DNA of 64,000 nt, from assembly GCA_963675135.1 (NCBI GenBank), contig OY776132.1, forward strand, positions 7,502,001-7,566,000. Reading direction: 5' to 3'. Of the stretch, positions 22,239-34,555 are shown one piece after another. How positions within the stretch are numbered: the first letter of the stretch is position 1; every line of letters begins with the position of its first letter. The notes beneath the pieces are model-generated. The model was not told where the DNA came from. It searched no databases and was given only the letters and a program-made list of their open reading frames with translations. The stretch is from Galeopsis tetrahit (lineage: Eukaryota > Streptophyta > Magnoliopsida > Lamiales > Lamiaceae). The position numbers and the translations under genes were made by a program.

Positions 22239-22668
22239 TTTTTAACAGGACGTTAGTGAGTGTATTTCACGCGTTTAAAAACGAGACTGAGCGTTTAATT
22301 TTGTGCTGGCATAGACAAATATATATTTTGATTTTTTAAATCGCACTATTCATAAGTCAAAAGTTGAGATGTCAAAACCCTTTCTACACAACAAAGCTTC
22401 AAAGATTCACCGATTCCATGGGTTCTAACAAAAAATTGTGAGTTTTATTGAAGGATTTCGTCAGTTTTCTTGAGTTCTCGTGGGTTTTATTGACTACCTT
22501 TGTAATTTTTCGTGAGTTTTTGTGATTTTTCGTGGGTTTTCTTAAAGAGACGGTTGTTCTGAAAAAATCGAACGAAGATTTGGGACCAATTGAAGGTAAA
22601 CATCTTATTCTTATTGTATTCAATAATTTGTCTATTATCTTATTTTCTTTTGTTGTTTGTTGTGCGTC
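22239..22668 (+). promoter_or_regulatory. MULE 5' region and probable transposase leader exon
   Basis: Between the TIR and the CACTA insertion. GGGACCAATTGAAGGTAAAC at 22580-22599 contains a good 5' splice site (AAG/GTAAAC), and an acceptor TTTTGCAG lies at 24926-24933, one base before the transposase ATG. I infer a noncoding first exon and a leader intron into which the CACTA element inserted. Transcript evidence would be needed. Confidence 0.4.
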
Positions 22669-24471
22669 CACTACAAAAAAACTGTGAAATACCGACGGAA
22701 TTTTACCGACGGATTGAAATCCGTCGGGATTACCGACGGATTACAAAAGTCAACCGATTTACCGACGGAATTTATTTTCCGTCGGTAATTACCGACGGAT
22801 ATTCCGTCGGCAATCATAAAAAAAAAAAAAAAGATTACCGACGGAAATTTCCGTCTCTAACCACAAAATTAAAAAAAAATATATTAAAAATATTAAAAAT
22901 ATTAAAAAATTAAAAAAATTATGATTACCGACGGAATTACCGACGGAAATTTCCGTCTCTAACCACAAAATAAAAAAAATATTAAAAAAATTAAAAATTT
23001 GTGCAAAAATTAAATTAATAATTAAAGAAGAAAATTTTTTAGTTAGAAATTTATGATTGATTAAAATATAAAATTTTTTGATTAAATTTGAAACATATCT
23101 ATTAAATTATAAAATTGTTGATTAAGTTAATTAGGAAATTATTGATTAAATTATAAAATTTTATATTAAATTAAGAAAATTAGATTAAATTAGGAAATTT
23201 TATATTAAATTAGAAAATTATTGATCAAATTATAAAATTTTATATTAAATTAGAAAATTATTGATTAAATTAGAAATTTTTATATTATATTGTTTGGACA
23301 TAATTTCTTTAGTGTTTATATCCATTTAGTTTATATGATAATTAAGTCTTTGTGTGAATTAATAAATAAAATAATTATAAAAAATAAAAAAATAAAACTA
23401 CATTTACAATTTATAAATTTTAAAAAAAAATTACAATAATTACAAGCCACAAATTTAGTAATTAATATAAGTGTAATCATATTTAATCAAAACAAAAACA
23501 AAAAAAATTATACATGTGAATTTTAGAATTTTAATTAAAACCAAAAAATTACATTTATAATTTATAAATTAAAAAGTTAATATTACAATAATTATAAGTC
23601 ACAAATTTAGTGATTAATATAAGTGAAAGAATGTTAATTATTAAGGGAATTTGTTGTTTAACTTGTTTTGAATAAAAATATGATGCATGCATACATTAAA
23701 TTATTAATATACTATTTGAAATTTGAAAATAAGATTCACACATATACAATAGTTATATAGTTATAAGTCACAAATATAGTGATTAATATAAGTAAAAGAA
23801 TGTTCCATTATTAAATGAATTTGTTTAAAAAAAAGAGTAAAACATGTATAATAATATGAACTATTTAGAATTTTAATCAAAACACAAAAAATAAACAAAT
23901 TAGATTTACTATATATAAATTAAAAAAATTAAATTTAAATTAGTTATAAATCACAAATTTAGTTATATTAATATAGAAAGAAATTAATTTTGTGAATTGT
24001 TTAAAAAAAATTGGGTCGAAAATGAGTACATATACAATTAATATTACAATTATTAACGAAAAACAGACTTGTCCGAGTGGCGGGCGCTCCTCGCTATGCG
24101 CCCACACACCCGGGTTCGAGTCCCATGCATGCCGCTTAAAATCTGCAATTAAATTTGGGCCCTCGCGGGCCTTGCTGTGTGTGGGCCGGGCTGTGTCAGT
24201 CCGTTGGCTTGGTCCCAGTTTAATTTTTTTTTAAATTAAAAAAAAAAAATTCCGTCGGTAATTCCGTCGGTAATTAAAAAAAATTAAAAAAAAAAAAATC
24301 CGTCGGTAATTCCGTCGGTAGTACCGATGGAATGAAAAATTCCTTCGGTAAGACTTACCGACGAGGTTGGCACCGACGGAATTTTTCCGTCGGTATTTCC
24401 GTCGGAAAACACTGTTACCGACCGAATTTCCGTCTCTATTTCCGTCGGTAAAACAGCTCTTTTTTGTAGTG
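22669..24471. mobile_element. Non-autonomous CACTA element, TSD GTC
   Basis: Begins CACTACAAAAAAACTG and ends with TTTTTTGTAGTG; the triplet GTC lies directly outside both ends (22666-22668, 24472-24474). Subterminal ACCGACGGAA/TTCCGTCGGT words are dense in the first ~280 and last ~220 bp, as expected for CACTA transposase binding regions. The 1.8-kb interior is AT-rich and noncoding, with one SINE-like insertion. No TNPA/TNPD-like gene, so it depends on a relative. Confidence 0.9.
24066..24240 (+). mobile_element. tRNA-derived SINE within the CACTA element
   Basis: TTGTCCGAGTGGC (A-box-like, as in Ser/Leu tRNAs) is followed 45 bases later by GGGTTCGAGTCCC (B box), then a GC-rich body (GGGCCGGGCTGTGTCAGTCC) and a T/A-rich tail. 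The base composition stands out sharply from the AT-rich surroundings. A functional tRNA gene is unlikely since no matching acceptor stem closes after the B box. Target duplication not resolved. Confidence 0.6.
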
Positions 24472-24934
24472 GTCTTTTTTTCTGGGTTAGTTGGTTGCTA
24501 CTGTACACATGTTTTGTGGGATTTAGTTGTGATTATTGATTTCGCAGTAATTTTAAGATATCAAATCTGCACTATTATACTATTCCATTTTAAATTGGTA
24601 GCAAGCGAAATGATATTTACAGGGGAGAGGCATTCATTGTTAAAAAATGGAGAATAAAGGTTTGCTATTTATTGTGTATTAATCTGGTGTTCCCTTCTAT
24701 TTGTAGGCATCTTCTAATCAATTTAAAATGGCGTAATTAGTGGGTATCATGAAATAGACAGTAGTTAATTTAAATCTTGATATAATGTTTTAGTTTTTTT
24801 CTCAGTTTATTGGTAACTCTTGAAACAGAGACTATGCCTTTGGGCATTTGTAGTTGCCTGCTCTATTTTTTTGTAGAAAGAATGCATTTGCTCTGTTTTA
24901 TTTCTGAAATATTTATTTATTAGTATTTTGCAGA

Positions 24935-27177
24935 ATGTCGGAAACAACTTTTATTCTTAGCATACATCATGGTGGGAGGTTCAATAATAGTAGAAAACCA
25001 CGCTATATTAGTTGAAAAGTGACTCAGGTTTGCGACAATTTAGATATTGATAAACTCTCATACCCTGAAATCATGTCCTATGTTAAAGAAGACTTAGGGT
25101 ATGATTTAGAATCTATTGCTGGGATATATTATTATAAGGTGCTACAAGGAGAGTTTATATTGGTTGCAGATGATAATAGCATCCTTGAAATTGCTAGTAG
25201 ATTGTGTAGTGGATCACGATTGGAGTTTTACATTGACCATAAGATAATTGATCATGTAGTTGATAAAGTAGATCTTAGGGTTGAAAATGTAATTGATGAA
25301 GCAGTGCATAGAGCTGAAATTGAAGGAGTTACATGTTTAGATGAACAAATTGATTCAGTTGCTAATGATTTCCATGATTATGGAGATTGGTTTGAGGGCT
25401 TTGATTTTGAAGAAGAGGAAGAAGAAAATGATACGGAAAATGACCCTCCACAACAAACATTTGACAACTTGGATGTTAATGTGAATTTTTTAACTGATGA
25501 TGATGAAGAGGAATTGCAGCTGTCTAGGGAAAATGTTAAGGTTTTGAGGAATAAGAATGCATTTACTAGGGGAAAAAATAAGGGTCATAATTTAGGTCAA
25601 GGTGAGGCTGCAGATGTGACAGAGACTGCCCTAGCCGTATTTGAGGGTGAAAGAGTGACTGGGGCTGCACACGATGATGGTGAAAGAGTGACAGAAAATA
25701 AAGACAGCGAGGACAAAAGTGATGAATCTGATAAGGACTCCACATGGAGCTTTTATTATGACAGTGATGATAATTGCAGCTATTACAGTGAAACAGATCA
25801 GGAATGTGGGGATCATGCACTTAGAAGACAAAGCAAAACTGTTAGATTTGATACAAGTGCACTAGTACCTAGCTTCTGTTGCGGAATGGTGTTTAAGAAT
25901 GGTGAAGAGTGCAGAGATGCCCTTGCTAAGTATGCTATTGTGAAGGGCTTGCAGGTTCATTTTATAAAAAATGATAGAAAGAGAATTAGAGTTGGATGCA
26001 TGCCAAAGTGTCCATGGAAGTTTTATGCAAAAAAAGATGGATCCAGTAGTGACTATATTGTGAAAACTTACATACCTAACCATAAATGTCATAGGAAAAA
26101 CACCAACCCGATGGCTAGCAGCAAGTATTTGGCCAAACATTTGAGAGAGAGGTTGATGTCTACACCTTCCATCAAGATAAAAGATTTGAAGGCTTTGTGC
26201 AGGATTGAACTCAAGTTAAAAATTAGTATGACTCAGGCTAGGAGCATAAAGAAAAAGGTGCTTGCACACTTGTATTACAGTTACACAGAAGAGTACAAGA
26301 GGTTGCATGATTATGTGCATGAAATAAACACTAGTAATCCTGGAACAACATGTGTGGTGATTGCTTCTAAAGAAGATGGTGGAGAAATAAATTATTTCAG
26401 AAGATTTTATGTTTGTTTTGCTGCATGTAAAAGAGGTTGGATGGCAGGTTGCAGAAAGATAATAGGTGTAGATGGTTGTTTCCTAAAAGGAGTGTGCAAA
26501 GGACAACTTCTATGTGCTATCGGACGTGATGGGAACAATCAAATGTTCCCAATTGCATGGGCAGTGGTACCTATTGAAAATAAGGATAATTGGGGTTGGT
26601 TTTTAAATATTTTGAGACATGATTTGTGTCTTGGAGATGGAGTTGAATTAACTATAATTTCAGACATGCAAAAGGTATTATATAATTTTTTAATTTGTTT
26701 GTTTATTTTAATTTTCCATTGTTGAGGGTTTGTTATAATTGTTTATATCCTTCTTTCTAATTACAGGGATTAGACAGTGCTATTAGGGAGCATTTGCCAC
26801 AAGTGGAACATAGAATGTGTGCTAGACATATTTATGCAGCTTGGGCAAAAAAATGGAGAGGTGAAGAGAGAAAAATTGCATTCTGGAATTGTGCCAATAG
26901 TACATTTGGGAATGCGTTGAAGTCTAACTTACAAAATTTGAATTTGTTGGGAGATGGGATAGTTCAAGATTTGATGGGTTATGATGTAGAATCATTCTCC
27001 AAAGCTCATTTTAAGACTTCTACAAAATGTGATGAAGTGGATAACAATATGGCAGAGGCATTTAATGGTTGGATAGTTGAAGCAAGGTGTAAACCAATTG
27101 TAAGTATGCTAGAAGACATAAGAACTCTTGTCATGAGGAGGCTCCATGTCAAGAGAAAAAATTCCGTCGGTAATTAA
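24935..27177 (+). pseudogene. MULE transposase, tandem copy 1 (nonsense and 3' truncated)
   Basis: Same coding sequence as the complete copy at 30721, but codon 27 is TGA (25013-25015) where the other copies have GGA, so translation from the normal ATG ends after 26 residues. Exons correspond to 24935-26674 and 26767-27177. At about 27156 the coding sequence breaks off after LHVKR and runs into CACTA-end sequence, closing with a stop five codons later. The frame downstream of the TGA is open and still encodes the DNA-binding region and D, D, E residues, so the nonsense change is recent. A GGG to TGG change (Gly to Trp) is also private to this copy. Confidence 0.85.
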
Positions 27178-30053
27178 AAAAAATTAAAAAAAAAAAAAAA
27201 AAATTCGTCGGTAGTACCGACGGAATGAAAAATTCTGTCGGTAAGACTTACCGACGAGGTTGGCACCGACGGAATTTTTCCGTCGGTATTTCCGTCGGAA
27301 AACACTGTTACCGACCGAATTTCCGTCTCTATTTCCGTCGGTAAAACAACTCTTTTTTGTAGTGGTCTTTTTTTCTGGGTTAGTTGGTTGCTACTGTACA
27401 CATGTTTTGTGGGATTTAGTTGTGATTATTGATTTCACAGTAATTTTAAGATATCAAATCTGCACTGTTATACTATTCCATTTTAAATTGGTAGCAAGCG
27501 AAATGATATTTACAGGGGAGAGGCATTCATTGTTAAAAAATGGAGAATAAAGGTTTGCTATTTATTGTGTATTAATCTGGTGTTCCCTTCTATTTGTAGG
27601 CATCTTCTAATCAATTTAAAATGGCGTAATTAGTGGGTATCATGAAATAGACAGTAGTTAATTTAAATCTTGATATAATGTTTTAGTTTTTTTCTCAGTT
27701 TATTGGTAACTCTTGAAACGGAGACTATGCCTTTGGGCATTTGTAGTTGCCTGCTCTATTTTTTTGTAGAAAGAATGCATTTGCTCTGTTTTGTTTCTGA
27801 AATATTTATTTATTAGTATTTTGCAGAATGTCGGAAACAACTTTTATTCTTAGCATACATCATGGTGGGAGGTTCAATAATAGTAAAAAACCACGCTATA
27901 TTAGTGGAAAAGTGACTCAGGTTTGCGACAATTTAGATATTGATAAACTCTCATACCCTGAAATCATGTCCTATGTTAAAGAAGACTTAGGGTATGATTT
28001 AGAATCTATTGCTGGGATATATTATTATAAGGTGCTACAAGGAGAGTTTATATTGGTTGCAGATGATAATAGCATCCTTGAAATTGCTAGTAGATTGTGT
28101 AGTGGATCACGATTGGAGTTTTACATTGACCATAAGATAATTGATCATGTAGTTGATAAAGTAGATCTTAGGGTTGAAAATGTAATTGATGAAGCAGTGC
28201 ATAGAGCTGAAATTGAAGGAGTTACATGTTTAGATGAACAAATTGATTCAGTTGCTAATGATTTCCATGATTATGGAGATTGGTTTGAGGGCTTTGATTT
28301 TGAAGAAGAGGAAGAAGAAAATGATACGGAAAATGACCCTCCACAACAAACATTTGACAACTTGGATGTTAATGTGAATTTTTTAACTGATGATGATGAA
28401 GAGGAATTGCAGCTGTCTAGGGAAAATGTTAAGGTTTTGAGGAATAAGAATGCATTTACTAGGGGAAAAAATAAGGGTCATAATTTAGGTCAAGGTGAGG
28501 CTGCAGATGTGACAGAGACTGCCCTAGCCGTATTTGAGGGTGAAAGAGTGACTGGGGCTGCACACGATGATGGTGAAAGAGTGACAGAAAATAAAGACAG
28601 CGAGGACAAAAGTGATGAATCTGATAAGGACTCCACAGGGAGCTTTTATTATGACAGTGATGATAATTGCAGCTATTACAGTGAAACAGATCAGGAATGT
28701 GGGGATCATGCACTTAGAAGACAAAGCAAAACTGTTAGATTTGATACAAGTGCACTAGTACCTAGCTTCTGTTGCGGAATGGTGTTTAAGAATGGTGAAG
28801 AGTGCAGAGATGCCCTTGCTAAGTATGCTATTGTGAAGGGCTTGCAGGTTCATTTTATAAAAAATGATAGAAAGAGAATTAGAGTTGGATGCATGCCAAA
28901 GTGTCCATGGAAGTTTTATGCAAAAAAAGATGGATCCAGTAGTGACTATATTGTGAAAACTTACATACCTAACCATAAATGTCATAGGAAAAACACCAAC
29001 CCGATGGCTAGCAGCAAGTATTTGGCCAAACATTTGAGAGAGAGGTTGATGTCTACACCTTCCATCAAGATAAAAGATTTGAAGGCTTTGTGCAGGATTG
29101 AACTCAAGTTAAAAATTAGTATGACTCAGGCTAGGAGCATAAAGAAAAAGGTGCTTGCACACTTGTATTACAGTTACACAGAAGAGTACAAGAGGTTGCA
29201 TGATTATGTGCATGAAATAAACACTAGTAATCCTGGAACAACATGTGTGGTGATTGCTTCTAAAGAAGATGGTGGAGAAATAAATTATTTCAGAAGATTT
29301 TATGTTTGTTTTGCTGCATGTAAAAGAGGTTGGATGGCAGGTTGCAGAAAGATAATAGGTGTAGATGGTTGTTTCCTAAAAGGAGTGTGCAAAGGACAAC
29401 TTCTATGTGCTATCGGACGTGATGGGAACAATCAAATGTTCCCAATTGCATGGGCAGTGGTACCTATTGAAAATAAGGATAATTGGGGTTGGTTTTTAAA
29501 TATTTTGAGACATGATTTGTGTCTTGGAGATGGAGTTGAATTAACTATAATTTCAGACATGCAAAAGGTATTATATAATTTTTTAATTTGTTTGTTTATT
29601 TTAATTTTCCATTGTTGAGGGTTTGTTATAATTGTTTATATCCTTCTTTCTAATTACAGGGATTAGACAGTGCTATTAGGGAGCATTTGCCACAAGTGGA
29701 ACATAGAATGTGTGCTAGACATATTTATGCAGCTTGGGCAAAAAAATGGAGAGGTGAAGAGAGAAAAATTGCATTCTGGAATTGTGCCAATAGTACATTT
29801 GGGAATGCGTTGAAGTCTAACTTACAAAATTTGAATTTGTTGGGAGATGGGATAGTTCAAGATTTGATGGGTTATGATGTAGAATCATTCTCCAAAGCTC
29901 ATTTTAAGACTTCTACAAAATGTGATGAAGTGGATAACAATATGGCAGAGGCATTTAATGGTTGGATAGTTGAAGCAAGGTGTAAACCAATTGTAAGTAT
30001 GCTAGAAGACATAAGAACTCTTGTCATGAGGAGGCTCCATGTCAAGAGAAAAA
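27161..30053 (+). repeat. Second unit of 2,893-bp tandem repeat (array ~24261-32946)
   Basis: Equivalent landmarks recur at exactly 2,893-bp spacing: transposase ATG at 24935, 27828 and 30721; ACGAGGTTGG at 24361, 27254 and 30147. Each unit begins inside the CACTA right end (ATTCCGTCGGTAATTAAAAA) and ends in transposase exon 2 (…GTCAAGAGA). Units differ by only a few substitutions. The junction has A-rich microhomology, suggesting replication slippage or end-joining, followed by unequal exchange for the third unit. Confidence 0.95.
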
Positions 30054-30070
30054 ATTCCGTCGGTAATTAA
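27828..30070 (+). CDS. Truncated MULE transposase, tandem copy 2 (716 residues)
   Basis: Two coding exons, 27828-29567 and 29660-30070. The frame is open from the same ATG as the complete copy. It contains the acidic N-terminal region, the Mutator-type DNA-binding segment (residues ~316-385, Cys-rich, CPWKFYAKKDG) and the catalytic region with the expected Asp (IIGVDGCFLKG), Asp (IISDMQK) and Glu (NNMAEAFNGW). After LHVKR the frame enters the CACTA end and stops after KNSVGN, so the SWIM zinc finger and zinc knuckle are missing. If expressed it would be a transposase with DNA-binding and catalytic parts but no C-terminal third. Whether it acts as an inhibitor is speculation. Its own upstream leader-intron region is duplicated with it. 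Confidence 0.75.
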
Positions 30071-30720
30071 AAAAAATTAAAAAAAAAAAAAAAAAATTCG
30101 TCGGTAGTACCGACGGAATGAAAAATTCTGTCGGTAAGACTTACCGACGAGGTTGGCACCGACGGAATTTTTCCGTCGGTATTTCCGTCGGAAAACACTG
30201 TTACCGACCGAATTTCCGTCTCTATTTCCGTCGGTAAAACAACTCTTTTTTGTAGTGGTCTTTTTTTCTGGGTTAGTTGGTTGCTACTGTACACATGTTT
30301 TGTGGGATTTAGTTGTGATTATTGATTTCACAGTAATTTTAAGATATCAAATCTGCACTGTTATACTATTCCATTTTAAATTGGTAGCAAGCGAAATGAT
30401 ATTTACAGGGGAGAGGCATTCATTGTTAAAAAATGGAGAATAAAGGTTTGCTATTTATTGTGTATTAATCTGGTGTTCCCTTCTATTTGTAGGCATCTTC
30501 TAATCAATTTAAAATGGCGTAATTAGTGGGTATCATGAAATAGACAGTAGTTAATTTAAATCTTGATATAATGTTTTAGTTTTTTTCTCAGTTTATTGGT
30601 AACTCTTGAAACGGAGACTATGCCTTTGGGCATTTGTAGTTGCCTGCTCTATTTTTTTGTAGAAAGAATGCATTTGCTCTGTTTTGTTTCTGAAATATTT
30701 ATTTATTAGTATTTTGCAGA

Positions 30721-33700
30721 ATGTCGGAAACAACTTTTATTCTTAGCATACATCATGGTGGGAGGTTCAATAATAGTAAAAAACCACGCTATATTAGTGG
30801 AAAAGTGACTCAGGTTTGCGACAATTTAGATATTGATAAACTCTCATACCCTGAAATCATGTCCTATGTTAAAGAAGACTTAGGGTATGATTTAGAATCT
30901 ATTGCTGGGATATATTATTATAAGGTGCTACAAGGAGAGTTTATATTGGTTGCAGATGATAATAGCATCCTTGAAATTGCTAGTAGATTGTGTAGTGGAT
31001 CACGATTGGAGTTTTACATTGACCATAAGATAATTGATCATGTAGTTGATAAAGTAGATCTTAGGGTTGAAAATGTAATTGATGAAGCAGTGCATAGAGC
31101 TGAAATTGAAGGAGTTACATGTTTAGATGAACAAATTGATTCAGTTGCTAATGATTTCCATGATTATGGAGATTGGTTTGAGGGCTTTGATTTTGAAGAA
31201 GAGGAAGAAGAAAATGATACGGAAAATGACCCTCCACAACAAACATTTGACAACTTGGATGTTAATGTGAATTTTTTAACTGATGATGATGAAGAGGAAT
31301 TGCAGCTGTCTAGGGAAAATGTTAAGGCTTTGAGGAATAAGAATGCATTTACTAGGGGAAAAAATAAGGGTCATAATTTAGGTCAAGGTGAGGCTGCAGA
31401 TGTGACAGAGACTGCCATAGCCGTATTTGAGGGTGAAAGAGTGACTGGGGCTGCACACGATGATGGTGAAAGAGTGACAGAAAATAAAGACAGCGAGGAC
31501 AAAAGTGATGAATCTGATAAGGACTCCACAGGGAGCTTTTATTATGACAGTGATGATAATTGCAGCTATTACAGTGAAACAGATCAGGAATGTGGGGATC
31601 ATGCACTTAGAAGACAAAGCAAAACTGTTAGATTTGATACAAGTGCACTAGTACCTAGCTTCTGTTGCGGAATGGTGTTTAAGAATGGTGAAGAGTGCAG
31701 AGATGCCCTTGCTAAGTATGCTATTGTGAAGGGCTTGCAGGTTCATTTTATAAAAAATGATAGAAAGAGAATTAGAGCTGGATGCATGCCAAAGTGTCCA
31801 TGGAAGTTTTATGCAAAAAAAGATGGATCCAGTAGTGACTATATTGTGAAAACTTACATACCTAACCATAAATGTCATAGGAAAAACACCAACCCGATGG
31901 CTAGCAGCAAGTATTTGGCCAAACATTTGAGAGAGAGGTTGATGTCTACACCTTCCATCAAGATAAAAGATTTGAAGGCTTTGTGCAGGATTGAACTCAA
32001 GTTAAAAATTAGTATGACTCAGGCTAGGAGCATAAAGAAAAAGGTGCTTGCACACTTGTATTACAGTTACACAGAAGAGTACAAGAGGTTGCATGATTAT
32101 GTGCATGAAATAAACACTAGTAATCATGGAACAACATGTGTGGTGATTGCTTCTAAAGAAGATGGTGGAGAAATAAATTATTTCAGAAGATTTTATGTTT
32201 GTTTTGCTGCATGTAAAAGAGGTTGGATGGCAGGTTGCAGAAAGATAATAGGTGTAGATGGTTGTTTCCTAAAAGGAGTGTGCAAAGGACAACTTCTATG
32301 TGCTATCGGACGTGATGGGAACAATCAAATGTTCCCAATTGCATGGGCAGTGGTACCTATTGAAAATAAGGATAATTGGGGTTGGTTTTTAAATATTTTG
32401 AGACATGATTTGTGTCTTGGAGATGGAGGTGAATTAACTATAATTTCAGACATGCAAAAGGTATTATATAATTTTTTAATTTGTTTGTTTATTTTAATTT
32501 TCCATTGTTGAGGGTTTGTTATAATTGTTTATATCCTTCTTTCTAATTACAGGGATTAGACAGTGCTATTAGGGAGCATTTGCCACAAGTGGAACATAGA
32601 ATGTGTGCTAGACATATTTATGCAGCTTGGGCAAAAAAATGGAGAGGTGAAGAGAGAAAAATTGCATTTTGGAATTGTGCCAATAGTACATTTGGGAATG
32701 CGTTGAAGTCTAACTTACAAAATTTGAATTTGTTGGGAGATGGGATAGTTCAAGATTTGATGGGTTATGATGTAGAATCATTCTCCAAAGCTCATTTTAA
32801 GACTTCTACAAAATGTGATGCAGTGGATAACAATATGGCAGAGGCATTTAATGGTTGGATAGTTGAAGCAAGGTGTAAACCAATTGTAAGTATGCTAGAA
32901 GACATAAGAACTCTTGTCATGAGGAGGCTCCATGTCAAGAGAAGATTTTGTAGATCGTGGATATGTGAAATTGCACCGAGGCCTATGCAGAAATTGGAGA
33001 AGAATAAGGAGCAGTCCTATCATTGGGAAATGGTTTGGAATGGAGATGATGGATATGAAATATCCAATGTTTATGAGTCTGATAATAGACACACAGTGCA
33101 CCTGGGTTCTTCAACATGCACATGTCGAGAGTGGGATTTGACTGGTATTCCTTGTCGACATGCAATTTCTGCACTTAATAGTGAAGGAAAAGATCCAAAA
33201 GATTATGTGGACCACTGGTATACAGAGGAAACGTATTTGAAAGCATATCAATTCATGATGCAACCCGTAAAGGGTAAACTACTATGGACTGAGACTGGTA
33301 AAGAAGAAATTGCACCACCACCATATAAGAAACTACCTGGAAGGCCTAAATTGAGAAGGAGGAAAGACAAAGATGAGATTTCAAAGAAATCAAACAAGCT
33401 GTCCAAGAAGGGTGTTGTCATGAAATGCTCAATTTGCAAGCAACCGACCCACAATCGTAGAAAGTGCCCTAACAAACCAAAGGATGTAAGAATTTCTCCA
33501 TATTTACAATTTGGATACATAAAATACATTGTTACATGTTTTTTAAATATATTTTGCTACAATTTTTTTAATATACTTTATGTTGGATACTTGAAGGCGG
33601 ATCCTAGACCCTCCACAACTGCAAAGAGAAAGAGGACACAAACTCAAGAGCCATCACAAGAAACATCACAACATGTGTTATCTTCGGTAACTAGAAGTCG

Positions 33701-33990
33701 GGTGGCCAAAGAAAAGAAAACCAAATTCAAAGGTTATGGATGTTATGTAAATGAAACTACTGGTTGGACAATGTTGAATGTAAGACTAAAGTTACTGTTG
33801 ATTTATTGTTAATTCTTTTAATGTCATTAACGTTGTTAATGTTGCTTTCTTGTAGCCTGGAGCATCAACAAGACTGAACTGGAAGGGAAAAGCTGCAATG
33901 ACAACTAGACAACTTCAATCCGAGGCACAACGGAAAACTGACGCAATTACAAAACAAGCTAAGGACAGCAAAGGAAATGGGGCACTTTGA
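30721..33990 (+). CDS. MULE transposase (mudrA-like), complete copy 3
   Basis: Four exons in phase 0: 30721-32460, 32553-33485, 33597-33779, 33856-33990; 996 residues. It should cut and insert the element by binding its TIRs. N-terminal ~300 residues are acidic (residues 157-195, 250-292). DBD_Tnp_Mut-like region 316-385; catalytic DDE: Asp513 (VDGCFLKG), Asp577 (ISDMQKG), Glu677 (NNMAEAF) with the C-x-x-H-like RMCARH before it; SWIM finger Cys769-x-Cys771…Cys781-x-His783; CCHC knuckle Cys872, Cys875, His880, Cys885. All key residues are intact and no frameshift is seen, so it may be active. Small substitutions versus copies 1 and 2 (Ala203, Ile233, Ala353, His469, Gly570, Ala670). The third exon boundary (TTGAAG/GCG) is the least certain. 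Confidence 0.85.
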
Positions 33991-34555
33991 ATAATATAAT
34001 TTAGTTATTTTGTGGTTATTTTGAAATACTAGTAGTGCCACAATTATTGGTAATTTTATGGTTATTTTGAAGCACATATTGGGCCATATTTTGTGGTTAT
34101 TTTGGTCATATAATATTGGGGTTATTTTGTACGAATGATGGTTAGCATTTTGATGCAAACTTGGGCAAATTTTGTGTAATATTTATGGTTGCAGATGCAT
34201 ATGTTGGTTGTATGATTTCTTGTTGTCTAAAAAAAACAGATTATGCAGGTAAAAGAAAAATAGAGCACAAACATGTTCCATTTGAAAAAAACAGAGCAAC
34301 AATTCTAAATTTCAGCCTCATTTCTTTTCTTTTTTTCATTTGAAAAAAACAGAGCAACAATACTAAATTTCAGCCTCATTTCAATTCAACTTTAATAAGT
34401 AGTTTTACAACCTTAATAAGATAGCAAAGAGGCACTCAAAATGGACAAAAACTAGTAATTAATTTCCATTCTAAATAAAAAAGTGCATATTACAACGAAA
34501 CAACACTAATTTTACAACCTTAGTACTACTAAGACAATATTAATCAACCTTAATA
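33991..34555. other. Spacer between the convergent MULE genes
   Basis: AT-rich sequence with a tandem repeat (TTTTGTGGTTATTTTG around 34005-34110) and a duplicated CATTTGAAAAAAACAGAGC (34278 and 34337). Contains the 3' ends of both convergent genes. Confidence 0.6.

Noticed and set aside
24066..24140. Functional tRNA gene
   Set aside because: A- and B-box words exist but no acceptor stem closes after the B box and a SINE-like GC-rich body follows.
25566..25831. Minus-strand open frames opposite the transposase copies (also at 28459-28724, 31352-31617 and 25862, 28755, 31648)
   Set aside because: They mirror the coding strand of the transposase in every copy, have no family resemblance and recur only because the repeat unit recurs.
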